Of a stretch of DNA of 64,000 bases, positions 46,692 to 59,627 are shown piece by piece (position 1 is the first letter of the stretch; each line of letters begins with the position of its first letter). The position numbers and the translations under genes were made by a program. The notes beneath the pieces were generated by a model, which saw nothing but the letters and a program-made list of their open reading frames with translations, had not been told where the DNA came from and searched no databases. The stretch spans positions 2,071,131 to 2,135,130 of the forward strand of contig NC_030381.2 in the NCBI RefSeq assembly GCF_001625215.2, read 5' to 3'. Origin of the DNA: Daucus carota subsp. sativus. Taxonomy: Eukaryota > Streptophyta > Magnoliopsida > Apiales > Apiaceae.

Positions 46692-47117
46692 AAAGATAAA
46701 TTTGAAACAAAATAAGGTGGAACAGAAGCAGAAAAAATGACTAATTGTATGTTAGAATGACCTATAAAATCAAGAAGAGATGAATGTTGAACTAATCTGA
46801 TTGATATCTTTGTTACTGGACTCGATTAAAATGGTTAAACATGAACAAGTGTTCAAGTGCCGGACCTGATAATAGATTCAAGAAAAAATGTAGAGTCGGG
46901 ATAAAATAGATTTATCTTGTATGTTCTCAACAAAAGAAGCAGAACCCACTGGCTCTGAGGAACCTGAACGCAAGAAGAATATGATTCTGATAAGTACTCT
47001 TCCTAACACGTTGATTTTTAGTCGAATTGATCACCTAGCTTAGCTAACTTGGCACTAGACAAGATTCAAGGAAACACATTACATGAGTCGATGGAGTTAT
47101 ATAATTCTCATCTGATA

Positions 47118-48225
47118 TTAATTCGAACTAGTTTCAGTGGATTCACTTAGTGAAGAAGATCCGGAAAGAGCCTTCTGCTGAGAATGCCGCGGTGAAGTGG
47201 GAGCAGAACACAAGTAAGGCTTAGCTGGTATTTCCAAAGTTGCTAAATCCACTTCAAACATTTCAATCACCTTGCTTATTGATGGCCTTTGTGACGGATT
47301 GGCCTGAATGCACCACAGTCCCACGATCATCATCCTCCTGGCAACATGGTTTTCGTCTTCTGTTATATTATCTTCTTCTGTTATATTATCTGCAGTACTA
47401 GTAGTATCCTCATTATCATGGATATGCTTGTAAGCCCATCTAGGAAAATATATCTCACTACTGTGAGCTGCTCTAGCATCCACATTCTTTCTTCCTCCAA
47501 CCATTTCCAGAGTCATCATTCCGTAGCTATAGACATCAGACTTATGTGACACTGGCCCGAAATTTCTTTTCTACTAATTACTTCAGGAGCAATATAGCCA
47601 ATGGTTCCTCTAGCTTGCATTATAGAAAATAACACACTTTTTTTCTGGTGTACATCTTTGCAAGCCCAAAGTCTGATATCTTGGGGCTAAAATCTTGGTC
47701 AAGAAGAATATTATGCGGCTTTATGTCAAAATGTAGGATTTGTGCGGTGCAGCCACAATGCAGGTACTCTAGCCCTCGAGCTATTCCAAGTGCAATGCTG
47801 TACAGCTTCTCCCAGCTGAGATTCTGTCCTTTCAACGACGGAGTAGTGCCATGGATGAACTTCTCTAGAGATCCATTGGGCATGTATTCATATATCAGGG
47901 CTCGCCTTTTACCCTCGTAGACAAACCCGAGCAGAGAGACAACATTGACATGAGAAGTCCTGCCAATACTTGCATTTTCATTCAAGAATTCCTCCCCGTT
48001 TCCTTTGGTTTCAATTAAAACCTTCACAGCCACGACACAACCATCTGGTAACTTACCTTTGTATACGTTTCCATACCCGCCTTTGCCTAATTCCTCTTTA
48101 AATGAATTTGTTATTTTTTTAGGGCAGAGTATCTGAATCTTTTGGGTAGTGAAGATCCATATTTCTTAATGCAAGCCTCAACGTCTTTAGGATAACTATG
48201 CCTATTCTTCATCCTGCGATAGAAG
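47118..48225 (-). pseudogene. LRK10-like/PR5K-type receptor kinase, truncated and frameshifted
   Basis: Kinase-domain remnant of the LRK10L family (receptor-like kinases with the [12 protein letters not shown] catalytic loop). Reading from the 5' side: a juxtamembrane piece [45 protein letters not shown] (glycine loop and lysine), [60 protein letters not shown], then VSHKSDVYSYGMMTLEMVGG to a C-terminus ending SLSESTETSSN. The pieces lie in different frames: one shift near 48113 (A run in KKITNSF), one near 47640 (A run after MYTRKK), one near 47560 (before FGPVSHK). No extracellular or membrane part was found upstream. Either a dead gene or, less likely, assembly error in the A runs. Confidence 0.85.
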
Positions 48226-48269
48226 ATGAAGAAAAGCAATACCAAGTCTTATACTATAACCATTCGAAA

Positions 48270-48610
48270 CAGATTTTAACATTTATTTCATAGCATAGAT
48301 GTGATTGTATTATTTCATTCTCATTATATAAATTATTAACTTTAACACCACATAATTATTAAAAACTGATTTAATATTTATGTCATAGTATATATGTGAT
48401 TGTATTATTTCATTCTCATTATGTGAATAATTAACTTAATTAACACTCCGGGTGAATTTGGTTTTTGTGATTCAATCTCTGAATAATCATGTGAATTTAT
48501 TTAACTACAAATAATATATAGAAAAACACATTTTTCATGATTTTTGTGATTCGATCTTTGAATAATCATGTGAATTTATTTAACTACGAATAATATACAC
48601 ATTCTTCGAT
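48270..48610. repeat. Two adjacent tandem duplications upstream of the kinase remnant
   Basis: ATGTGATTGTATTATTTCAT occurs at about 48299 and 48390 with similar flanks, and TCATGTGAATTTATTTAACT occurs at about 48489 and 48566. Confidence 0.7.
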
Positions 48611-48986
48611 ATACGATACAATATACGAGAAATATATTAATATATTAAGATATGGGAAGAAACTATCACGAATTCATATTAACATATTGGAGCTGTTCCA
48701 ATGGATTTACAATTTTAATTCCAATTCCAGTTTAAATTCTTTTAGTTTAGAATCATTTTAGACCATTTATTTTGAAATTTAAAAAGCATAAATGTATATA
48801 ATTATTTACTCCAATTTAAATGACATTGTACTGAAAAGTAAACACAAACTTGGTTAACCTCAATAATCGCCAGTACTTCTTTCAAGCACCTAAGCAAAAA
48901 ACTTGCAATAATCGCGTCAACCGGCAATCTTTGTCGTAGTAGGCTGAACCAAACCAAAAAAAGAAGGTAGCATCAAGTGTTTTGTC

Positions 48987-51900
48987 TTATTTTTTCTTTT
49001 CAGAAGCTTTCTCTTTTTTTTGTTGCTCCGATACTCTTGCTCCTGCAATCTTGACAACAGCTTCATCCTCCGACTGAAGTAGCTTTAAAGCGGGGTGAAC
49101 CCTAAGATCCCCCATTACTAGTTTCTGCCCCACATCCAATCCACTGAGATCAACCTCAATATAGGGTGGAATAACATCTGCTGGGCACAAGTACTTGACC
49201 TTTCTCTTGATTACGTTCAAGTATGCTCCTGCAAAGTTTTAGGACTGACAATTAATACTGAATCGCGATAAAATAAGCCTCCATATAGATAAACTAAATC
49301 GCAATATGACTCGGTTGCAATAATATAAGCCTATACATAAAATCAAATAAACTGACCAAAATAATATACAGCCGTATAATGAAAACGTTACATGTTGCAC
49401 AAGAGGATTAGAACTACGAGAATTTAACAAGAGACTGGCCATAGTAACGCAGGAAAATTCAAAAGTATAAAGGACTGCGATACGGTCTCTGCAAGACAGC
49501 AACCTTTCCTCACATCTTTAAGAAAAGACAAGCGAGTGCTAAAGACGTTTCAAAAATAATAGTGACAGACAATTTGATGCCCTCAACAGAAACTGAAGCA
49601 GCGGAAAATAGTTGAAGTGTCAGTACACATTACTTAGAATATAAGTAGAGCAGGTTGTTCAAAACAATGCTGAAACTCACTCTCTTCTCACAAATAAAAT
49701 ATCTTTGATAATAAAGATATTAACAGGAGAAACTGTCACCTTCACGTTGGTTCAGATACAAAAAAAAAATTATCATGCCATTTTTCTGATTTTCAAGCCT
49801 TCTTTATCTATTCATAAATTATCATTTGGAGTACATTTCAGGGTGGTGGTTAAAGTTTTACAAAATGTTGGCTGAAGTTCTAAAAGAACGAAACGTTGGC
49901 CGGACTTCTCCTTTGTTTTTTAAAAAGGTGGCTGCTGTCAACTCCGTTAATGACACGCCGCTGAGTATTAATAATTAAAGAGTAAATTTGAGGATGGTGG
50001 CTAAAGTTTTCTCATTTTCACAAAATATTGACTGATTATCAAGCAATATTTTGTGAAATTTTGAAAATTTTGGCCACCATCTTGGAATTTAATCTTTTAA
50101 TTTTTGATTCTCAACCGCGTATCATTAACGGGAGTTGACAACAACCACTTTTTTAAAAAACAGAGGAAAAGTCTGGCCAATGTTTTGGTATTTTAAAAAA
50201 TAAGCCAACATTTTGTGAAAATCCGAAAAGTTCAACCACCATCTTCAAATTTACTCTTGGTATTTGATTAACAATATATATCTGTGGATCGGCCTTGTAC
50301 TCATTCTAGTGATTCTACCACTACAGTAAAACATGTATGAATAATTAATGGAATAATCCAGTAATAACTGATGTGTAATACAGAAAAATGTAGATGAGTT
50401 GAACACTAAAAGATCGACCAAATGCATCAAAAGTACAAGGACAAAAGCAAAATGATAATTGATGCTTAATATTAAGTTTCAGTTCAAGATTAATAAATAT
50501 TTCAATATTAGATGGCATAACCAAACTACAATAAAGCTGCTATGCAGGGAACGGAAACTGTACCAACCAATAAATTTTTTCAAAGAGTAACCAGAAGTCC
50601 AAAGCTTAGAAGAATCTTTTAAAAAATATAATAATGTAACAGAGTTGCGTTCTATGGCTCGAGTCACTTGAGGTTATTGGCTCAGCTGCTTAGTGGATGT
50701 TCACAAATTTTTGAATGCGGAATCTCATCAATAAGTCCCTGTCATGGTGTAACCTAAATCACTATGAAAGGGATGTATGCAATCCCAGGGCAAAATGAAG
50801 AATTTAAAAACTCAGTGCTAGGCTCATTTCCAAAAACACTCCAAAACTCGATGAGAAATTATATAAAATTTTCTACCAAAAAAAGTCTAGGGAGTCGATA
50901 TATATGTAGTTCCTAGACCCACATATTAGGCATATCACATGAAGGTTGTCAAAGTGTGGCGAACAATTGACATCCAAGGTTTTAGATTTCTTGGCTTCTG
51001 AAACATTTATGTTCATGATAGGACGAAAAATATTCACGTATACATATACAAAAGCATTAGGGACGTTGTATTCTGTAAGGACAGGGCCCACACCGAACTA
51101 CACATATAAGTCAACAAAAAGGCATTTGGACCTTATCAGAAGAGACATCTCTAAATACCTTTCTTCAACCCAGGAGATACATCATCTCCTATAAACATAA
51201 GAGGAACTTCAACTTTTAACCAAGCATGTGACGGGGCCCTTATGAATGTCACATTTAATACTGCATCTGTACCAGCTTGCAAATGAACCTGATTGATATA
51301 AAAGAGGAAAATAAATCAAAGTAATTTTATATGTGTAAGTTGTCAACTAGTGCTAATATGGTGCAAAAAGATTTAAGTAGCAAACACTATCATCAAAAAC
51401 AAAGGAAAAGGTGATATGAGCCCGTCATTATGACTGTCAAGCAAGAAAACATTGATACATACTTACACTTATGGAAAACACTCTACTTTCTTCATAGTCT
51501 CACTTGATCCAAGATCAGGTCAAACTTCAAGATCAAACAATCAGGGCAAAAGAAGGGATGGCCTGAGTGAATAAAATGTGATAAAACCCGAAAATGGCAC
51601 AACTGACGACTAGATTAATCTGCAGATGACCTAAAATGCCTGTTTATTATTATAAGTTCTCCTTCAAGCCTTTTCTTTTCCCCAAATATCAGGATGTTCT
51701 AGAACAACACACTTACAAACATAAACATAAATACCGAAATCTTAATCCTTAGAATTGATCATAAGCCATGCCAACAACCCAATGCCCAGACCCATGTATA
51801 CATGCATAAAATTACAAGTGCTATAACATGAAAATAGTTTATACATGCTTACACTTATATAGGACAGACCCTAAGTTTGACATTTATACACCATATATGG

Positions 51901-54412
51901 TACAATAAACCAAAGAAAAAAAAAGAAAACAGAACATAAATACTTTCACTGTAGGCAACACCCAAACTTTAGTTTTATACACGATATAGAGTACAATAAA
52001 CAGGAATAAACACTAAACATACATACATATATACAATATACATACTTACACATGTAGGCAAGACCCAAACTTCTCAAACAACCTCATCTGATCAAACTTG
52101 GGTCCAACCATAAGATCAAACAATCTCGAAAGGAAAAAAAAAAAGACCTCCCTAAATGATTAACAAGCGTCCGATTCTGATTATCCTGGCCGATTACATA
52201 GACTGATCTTTTTAAGTGAAAGTATGCTCTTATAGGTTATAACTAACTACTAATAAATATATACGACGAAAAAAGACAGGACACTATAGTTATAATCAAC
52301 ACTAAGATACTGTAGTCCCCAATAATATTATATTGCATCTTTCTCAGATCATCACATTTTCAATTTATGCCTACTTTTCTCAAATACACAGATAAAAGAA
52401 CTCCTGCCACGTGGACTGATAATTTATTCTAAGGCGCATTCTTATAAATGGCTGTCGATAAAGATCTGGAACTTTAATTTGGCTCATTATGTCCTTCAAT
52501 TACTAACTTACTTATTTGAAGTTAAGCCAAACACCCTCCTAGTATCAAAATGTCATTCACTGTAGTTATAAACATCAACCGCCGCATTGCCACTCTTCAC
52601 ACAACATTTTAACTGAAGCTAATTTTTCAATTCGATTTCAGTTCCATGGCAGTTACAGTATACATTTTCAGGTAAATTATGTATTATATATTTATAGATG
52701 ACCTAACCACTCATACCAATATATCACTCAACTCGGTGCACATAAATCTGAAAGTAATCAAAGAACAGGTTAAATCATATACTGTACAATAAACAAGTGT
52801 TTTGACCGATACATGTACCTACTTAACATAAACTAACCTCGCATGCCAATTTAATTATTGAATGCTAATCATACATAAATTTGCAAGTAATCGAACAAAA
52901 TACACAAAATCAAGAGTACAAAAAACAAGAATAGAATACACACGTACATTTCTAAGAAACACCCTAACTATCTCTAAATCTCACTAAAACCTCAAGATCA
53001 AATGATAAGAAAGAATGGCCTAAATGATATTATTTTGACCTAAATAATAAATTTGGATCTGAAAATTCAACTATCATCAATACGATTATAGAGACAAAAC
53101 TCGAAAATGGCACAACAAAACTCAGTTATACTGCAAATGAGCTAAAATGTATTAGGGAAGCTCTAATACCCAACATATCACAACTTCATAATTCGTACAT
53201 ACATAAACTAACAAGTTTTCAAACAACCACCCAAATCCCCATCTTATTATATATATCGAATTCGTATATCCTCTCTCTCGCAGTACGCATTCGGAACCCC
53301 ACACCCATATCCTTGTTTCTCAAGTTCAAACATACATTAACTTATAAGTAATCAAACAACAACATACATATCATGATACCCACCAGAAAAAAATATTTGC
53401 ACACTTGCACCTTTAGGCAAGACACAAACTTTAACTTTTTCACATAATAAGAGTACAATAATCAAGAAAACCACAACAAACAAGTATACAATATGCTTAC
53501 ACTTCTAGGCAAGTCCTAGTCTTCCTCGACAACCTCATCCAATCCGAAATTGGGTCAAACCACAAGTTCAAACAATCTCGACAAAAAGAAAGACCTTTCC
53601 AAATGATTAACAAGTGTCCTATACTACCACTCTTACGCTCTACACCAATTTAAACTAATGCACCGCTATTCATTTAGATTTTACAATAGTCTATCATCAA
53701 CATTTCAACACATAATCAAGAAAACCTGAAAATGTAAACTCCAACCAAGGAAGACCTCCCTGTAGAATTAACAACCACTATAATCCAATTAGCCTCATCT
53801 AATCAAAAGTGTGCTCCTACAACTAATTATTCATAAGCATATAGCAAACCCCCCTACGATTTTAGTTCTCGATTATTAGTTCAAATTTAAACTAGTTCTA
53901 GATTATTCATTCAAATTCCACAATACCATTATCAACAACAATTCAATAAATAATCAAGAAAACCCGAAAAACACAAACCATAAACTTACAAGTCTCGGCA
54001 AAACCCGAACTTTTTCGACAACCTGATCCGACCCAAACTCCGGCCTAACTTCCAGCTCAAACAATCTGGACATAAAGAAAGACTTCCCCAAATGTTTCAC
54101 CAGCTTCTTAATCTGATTAGTCTCCACCGAAATGAGTCTCTTATTGCCGCCGTGCTGCCCGTCTTCTTGCTCGAACACAATGCTGGGGACCCGACCCGCT
54201 TTCCGCTCCTTCGCCGAGATGTTCTTGCCCGAGATTGCGCGGGGGATTGCGAGGATCGTCTCGGCGTGTTTCGGGTCGGGTTTGGGGAGGTCGGGGAGGT
54301 AGGTAAATGGGTCGGGTTGCGGCGGGTCGGGTTGGACGAGGGCGGCGGCGGAGTGGGAGAAGCGGCGGAGGGTGGATCGGGTCAGGAGGCGGGTGGATCG
54401 TTGGAGGAGCAT
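48987..54412 (-). CDS. Mitochondrial bL25-type ribosomal protein (L25/Gln-tRNA synthetase fold)
   Basis: Plant homologue of bacterial L25/CTC, which binds 5S rRNA in the large ribosomal subunit. Exons 54412-53990, 51288-51159 and 49228-48987 join in frame to 264 residues. The N-terminus MLLQRSTRLLTRSTLRRF, Arg/Ser/Thr-rich and without acidic residues, is a good mitochondrial presequence. Exon 1 encodes the L25 domain (ISGKNISAKERKAGRVPSIV, then NQIKKLVKHLG and LFELEV). Exons 2-3 encode the C-terminal TL5/CTC-like beta domain (AGTDAVLNVTFIRAPSHAWL, SPGLKKGAYLNVIKRKVKYL, YIEVDLSGLDVGQKLVMGDL) and a Lys-rich end. It is divergent from the UCH3 gene, about 1 kb apart. Intron 1 (2.7 kb) holds decayed copies of the exon-1 tail, and intron 2 a large foldback. 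Confidence 0.92.
49829..50262. repeat. Foldback element in the last bL25m intron
   Basis: Outer inverted arms start GAGTACATTTCAGGGTGGTG and end CACCATCTTCAAATTTACTC. A second inverted repeat, GAGTAAATTTGAGGATGGTG with CACCATCTTGGAATTTAATC, is nested at the centre (49980-50095) around TTGACTGATTATCAAGCAA. The central arms resemble the outer ends, so this looks like one element inserted in, or grown from, another of the same kind. Confidence 0.75.
51465..53910 (-). repeat. Decayed copies of the bL25m exon-1 tail inside intron 1
   Basis: The exon-1 end at 53985-54115 (plus-strand words TTCGACAACCTGATCC, CTCAAACAATCTGGACA, AAAGAAAGAC, CCAAATG) reappears at about 53500-53625 (CTCGACAACCTCATCC, TTCAAACAATCTCGACA, AAAGAAAGACC), 52040-52180, 51465-51575 and more weakly 52935-53030. 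Adjacent intron words (AATCAAGAAAACC, AACAATTCAA, AGATTATTCATT) repeat too. Several copies keep a minus-strand GTAAGT/GTAAGC at the donor position. Confidence 0.75.
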
Positions 54413-54910
54413 TTTGGAGTGAGAGGGTGGAGGGGTTAAGTGAGGGTTTTGTAACTTTATAGTCCCCTGACCTCAAAAAATAATAATAATAATTCATATA
54501 AAAAGTTAAAAAAAATATCAATATCGTAAGTAAATGTTTACGTAATATTGTTACGCTAAATTATCATGAGCATATAATTTTAGAATTTAATTTTTGGGTC
54601 GATCTAACAGAGAATCAATTCTTAATAATAGAGTCATATAATCACTAGGATTCTATTGTAAAATTCTAAATTTTAAATATATATTAAGTATCTAAATTTG
54701 AACACATGTCTTTTATATTATTGTTTGTATTCTAAAATAATTTCAAACGTATGATACATAAATACGACATTTTTGCATTTACACTTCTACTACAGAACCT
54801 TAATAAATACTAAAAATAATATTAAAAATTTCAAGAATTCTCATGTATAACCGTAATTTTGAAAATCAATTTATTTAAAAATTCACGAGTACATATATTC
54901 TTTAATCTTT

Positions 54911-55051
54911 TTTTTTTTTTTTGACAATGCAGGCTTATATGCCTTACAAATTAGTATCTGTTCTAATACTTTTCGGGTGAGCCAGAGTCGAACCCGGGTC
55001 TCCCGGGACAACAGAGGATAAACCCACCACTTGGGCTATCCAATCGTGCTC
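54911..55051 (-). mobile_element. tRNA-headed SINE, copy 1
   Basis: Flanked by ATATTCTTTAATCTTT at 54895-54910 and 55052-55067. On the minus strand: GAGCACGATTGGATAGCCCA (tRNA-like A-box region), GGGTTCGACTCTGG (B-box-like), tail GGCATATAAGCCTGCATTGTC and poly-A. Lies between the bL25m and UCH3 genes. About 140 bp, nearly identical to copy 2. Confidence 0.9.
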
Positions 55052-55429
55052 ATATTCTTTAATCTTTAGAAGGTATATCTTCAATTTATTGCTTAGGTTC
55101 TGATTTGTATGCAAAATTTCTTACCAATACTTAATAAATCATGAATCAATATACAAACAATCTGATTTCCGATTTTTACCATCACGATAATAACTACCCT
55201 AACACATTAATGAAATACTTTTAACAATTTAATCCAAGTATTTGCATGATTTTTTTATTAAATCTATAAAATCTCAGCCGATCCAACTGAGGCCCAGTCA
55301 CTTGAGTCGGCCCATAAAAATCAGAACTCAGATTGAAAAGAAACTCCACAACTCAAGCGACGAATCAAAACGCAACCTCTCCGTTGAGTTACAAATCGTT
55401 ACAAGCTCGTGTTTGCCGCGACAATCGCG

Positions 55430-58400
55430 ATGTCTTCAGCATCAGCAGCGCCTTCTAAGAAGCGGTGGCTTCCTCTCGAAGCTAACCCCGATATCATGAA
55501 CCAGGTCTTAGATCCACCACCACCTCACTCTTTTCTCATCTCTTTTTAGTTCTGTTTATTAGATGTAAATCATAATATATGCACTTTTAATTAGGTTAAT
55601 TATTGTGATTTTGTATTAACTTTATTGTTTGATGATTTTGATGAAATGAAATTGCATGTGTATTCGAAGTTAGTACGATGTTAAGGCGATTATAGTGGCT
55701 AATGGATGATTTATTAAAGCGGTTTAGTGTTTAGGGATATAGGTTGGAGTGTACTAGTGTTGGCTTCTGTTCGGGAGGTGAATTGCGGTGTGGTTATAAC
55801 AAGTCGGACTCGGTTTTTTTATTTTAAATTTTTATGGTGATATGATGGAAGAATTCGAGACTTGGAGTGAGTTTGGGCGATTTACCAGTTTTATGTATCA
55901 TATTTGTGGAGGACTTCATGGATGATTAATTTAAGTGTTTTAGTGTTCCGGGATTTAGGTTGAAGTGTACTAGTGTTGGCTTTGTATCCAGGAGGTGAAC
56001 TGTTGTGTGGTTATAACAAGTCGGACGTGGTTTGTTTCTTTTGGTGATATGAAGGAAGAATTAGCCGGAGACTTGGAGTAACTAGTGAGTTTGTGTGGCT
56101 TACCGGGGGTTCGGGTTTATGTTTCAAATTTGTATATAATATCAGGTTGACTCGAATTTCTTATGTCTTATGTTGGTGGAGTTTCTGTAATGTATTTATT
56201 TTAGTGGTAGGATATTTTTTTTTGATAAAGGTCTATAATAGATTAGGATCGGAAAACCTGTGGATTTTAGGATGATAATAAGATTTTAAGTGTGTGTAAT
56301 TTGTAAATAGAGTGTCTTCGCTCTCCGCCAGACCAAATCAAACCATGCCCACTAATTTATACTAAGCAAGCAGCGTGATGTAACTTTAGAGTTTTTTGCA
56401 AAAAAATTGAGATGATTTTTTTCATGAGTGTCAAGTGAGGAGTGACTCTTTTCTTGTATAACATTTATGTAAGTGGAATTAAGGTTATACCCTCTTTGGA
56501 GGGGTTTTCACATTAAATTGTCGTGTTTTTGACTTTTATGCTTGTTATTGTGTTATTTAAACAACATTGATTGTTTGAATGTTTGTTCATGCTATACTAA
56601 CATTGATTGTTTGGGACCAAAACATAGCATCCGATGTTTACCCTCTTTTTGGAAGTTTTGTAGGATTAGACACTATGTATGTTTATCTCTTTGGTGAAAA
56701 ATTCCGTTCTATTTCTGATAGTTGCTGATTTGAATTTTGTTTGGGAGCAGTTTCTCTGGGGTCTTGGTGTCCGTGAGGATGAGGTAGGTTGCTACGATGT
56801 TTACGGTTTTGATGAAGAACTTTTAGAAATGGTGCCTAAGCCAGTGCTTGCAGTTTTGTTTCTATACCCCCTCACATCTCAGGTTTGTTGTTTAGGATAT
56901 ACAATCATCTTCTGTTGTTTAATTATTAATACTTGCACCATTATAAGAAAATAATTTGTCCTATGATTTCCTGTTGCAGAGTGAACAGGAGAGAGTACAA
57001 CAAGACAGTGTTACGAAGGTAAGTCATGATAAATCTCTAAATGGTTGTGTACTGGATTCTAAGGTTGCATTTGCATCTCGTGATTTATTTTTGCCCCTAT
57101 TCTCTTTTAAACTTGGTCCTCTAATTTGAATATTTTTTATGGACTACAATTGTATACACATCTTATACTAGATGATCTTGTATACCTAAACTGTATATTT
57201 ATATGTACTGCAGGATCAGATTAAGGGAGTTTACTTTATGAGACAAACTGTAGGAAATGCTTGTGGAACTGTTGGACTTCTTCACGCTGTTGGAAATATC
57301 ACTTCAGAGATACATCTTCGTAAGTGTGCTGCAAACTTTCTATATTTTACCTTTTGTAATTAATACTTGGTTCACATGCTTTACATGAATGGTTATGGTC
57401 TTATGGACTTATGGGGTCAATCTCGTGCTTCTCTTTTGGACTTGTCCATTATAGTATTTTAGTGGCTATTGACATCTCTACTCTGCAGTTGAGGACTCAT
57501 ATCTGGATAAGTTCTACAAATCAACTGCCAGCATGGATCCAATGGAGGTTATCTTTTTCATTCATTTAATTAAGGATTTTGGCCTTGTACTTAAGAGCAG
57601 AGAGCTGTGTGCGCTTGCAGCAAATTTATATTGAAAGCAACATGGTTTTTGCCATGGAAACCGCTCTTAAGCACAAGGCTTTCCTCTTATATGTATTTAT
57701 TTTTTAAAGGAAATTTGGTACAATAATATATAAACAGCACGATCGTTTTGTACGCTCATATATCTTACTCTCATGCTTTGTTTATAATCATTTGCAGCGT
57801 GCTTTATTCCTTGAAAATGACAGAGAAATGGAAGTTGCTCACACAGTAGCTGCTTCTGCTGGTGAAACTGAGGTGAGCTTTTGTTTGTATGCTAATGTGC
57901 TTTGATTTCTAGGAAACAGAATATTATCTATACACTTTTGCAATCTCTTGTATTTCTAGATACTGTACAAGTGCACCTATCCTTTCCATTGAATTTCTAG
58001 ATGGAAATGAAAATTTGGTTTATGGAGATGTCTATGAATGATTTATCAAATACTGTTCTTTTCATGCCATATGATGTAAAAGTCTAGTTAATCGTTGATC
58101 AAAGAACTAAAGAAGGTTTAATCCTTTTAACCAGCTGATAATGATGTTATTAGCTTTGTTAAAAACTATTGAAGCTCTGGTTTTATTTAGGAAAAGGAAT
58201 GATGAAGATAAATATATGTTAGAATTGTGTAGTGCATGCAGGTAGCTTTAAGAGAAGAAGTGGCCGTGAGAAGTTCGAAATATCTAATTAAATATTTTTC
58301 CTAACTTATGAGCACGATTGGATAGCCCAGTGGTGGGTTTATCCTCTGTTGACCCGGGGCACCCGGGTTCGACTCTGGCTCACCCCGAGAATTATTAGAA

Positions 58401-59627
58401 CAGATACTAAGTTGTAAGGCATATAAGCCTGCATTGTCAAAAAAAAATATTTTTCCTAACTTGATACCATATGCTGAACTGCCATTATCACGAGAATATC
58501 CGGCTTTGTAGATCATGCATTGATAATTGCATTTTTACATATTTAATGTTATGTTATTCATTTTACAATATTTTAATTTACACGAGTTGTTAAAGACAGA
58601 ATAAGTAATTACAAATACAAATATATTAGGGCTGTTGTTATTCACACTAAAATAACAGAGAACAAAAATATCTAAATGGCAAAGGTGCTGAATTCAGGCA
58701 CAAGCTGTTTCTGAAATGAAAATTTTAAGCACTTCAGTTTTCTGCATGTAGTAAATATAAAAATATCAACCTAAAATGAAAGTGTAGCACAAAAAGAGTA
58801 AGTTCTGGAATATTGGTCACTATCGTCGGACTTTCTTCGTTTGCATGTTGGATTACACTGTTTATTTGATTGTATGTACTCTACGTTTTTTTTGTTATGT
58901 TGGATTACACGGTTTATTTGATTGTATGAACTTCTTCACGTATTGTTATTTGATTTTATTTAATTTTATATGTTCCTAATGTTACATTTTCTCGTTCAGG
59001 CTTTGGATAATGTAGACACTCATTTCATCTGCTTCACATGCGTGGATGGTACGTAAATATATCCCTTGCTTGCTTAGTCTACACACATCGACACATAATA
59101 GCAATTATTGGCTTAATTCCATTATGGAGTACTTGTACATCACATTCATAGACCATTCTCGTTTAAGTTTGATTCGAAATAGCCATAATTCAATGCATTA
59201 GTACCTGTGGCTACTTTTCTGCTGTTATCTAAAGTATTGTAATTATGCTATTTGCAGGACAACTATATGAGCTTGATGGAAGGAGGGCAGGACCAATTTC
59301 ACATGGTGCCACCACTCCTAGCAGTTTATTACGGGTAACTATCTAAATGTGACCAAATACAGTAGATTCTCTTACAAACTTTGTGGATTTTAAGATCATT
59401 ATCCATCTTATAGAAAACTAGAATCTAGCATAGGCAGTTTCTGGTGGTAATGTAACATTATGTATACATACAATCCACTAGGTTTACTTTGCTCAATTTT
59501 ACGAAGAATAAATGATTTTGGTACTTTGCAGGATGCTGGAAAAGTTATACAAGGGATGATAGCAAAGAACCCGAGTTCAATGAACTTCAACTTAATTGCT
59601 ATTTCAAAGAGAGTGGAGGGAGCTTGA
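55430..59627 (+). CDS. UCH3: Ubiquitin carboxyl-terminal hydrolase, UCH-L3 type (family C12)
   Basis: Cysteine protease that frees ubiquitin from small C-terminal adducts; plant UCH3 has been linked to clock period at high temperature. Nine exons (55430-55504, 56751-56882, 56980-57018, 57214-57319, 57489-57547, 57798-57872, 59000-59048, 59258-59334, 59532-59627) join in frame to 235 residues, the length of Arabidopsis UCH3. Start [20 protein letters not shown] is family-like. Catalytic residues: C99 in [16 protein letters not shown] with its oxyanion Gln (Q93), H170 in [11 protein letters not shown]185 in [11 protein letters not shown]. The ending [13 protein letters not shown] fits. Intron 1 contains a 218-bp tandem duplication and intron 6 a SINE. 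Confidence 0.95.
55695..56135 (+). repeat. About 218-bp tandem duplication in UCH3 intron 1
   Basis: AGTGTACTAGTGTTGGCTT, GTGTGGTTATAACAAGTCGG and GGTGATATGA-GGAAGAATT occur in order near 55747-55855 and again near 55964-56060, with diverged surroundings. Confidence 0.8.
58308..58445 (+). mobile_element. tRNA-headed SINE, copy 2, in UCH3 intron 6
   Basis: Perfect 17-bp target duplication AATATTTTTCCTAACTT at 58291-58307 and 58446-58462. Head GAGCACGATTGGATAGCCCA, B-box-like GGGTTCGACTCTGG, tail CATATAAGCCTGCATTGTC with a poly-A run. It differs from copy 1 at only a few positions, so both insertions are young or under one active master. Confidence 0.93.

Noticed and set aside
54092-54521. Frames opposite and beside bL25m exon 1
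   Set aside because: GC-rich shadows; only the 54412 frame has the L25 domain and a presequence.
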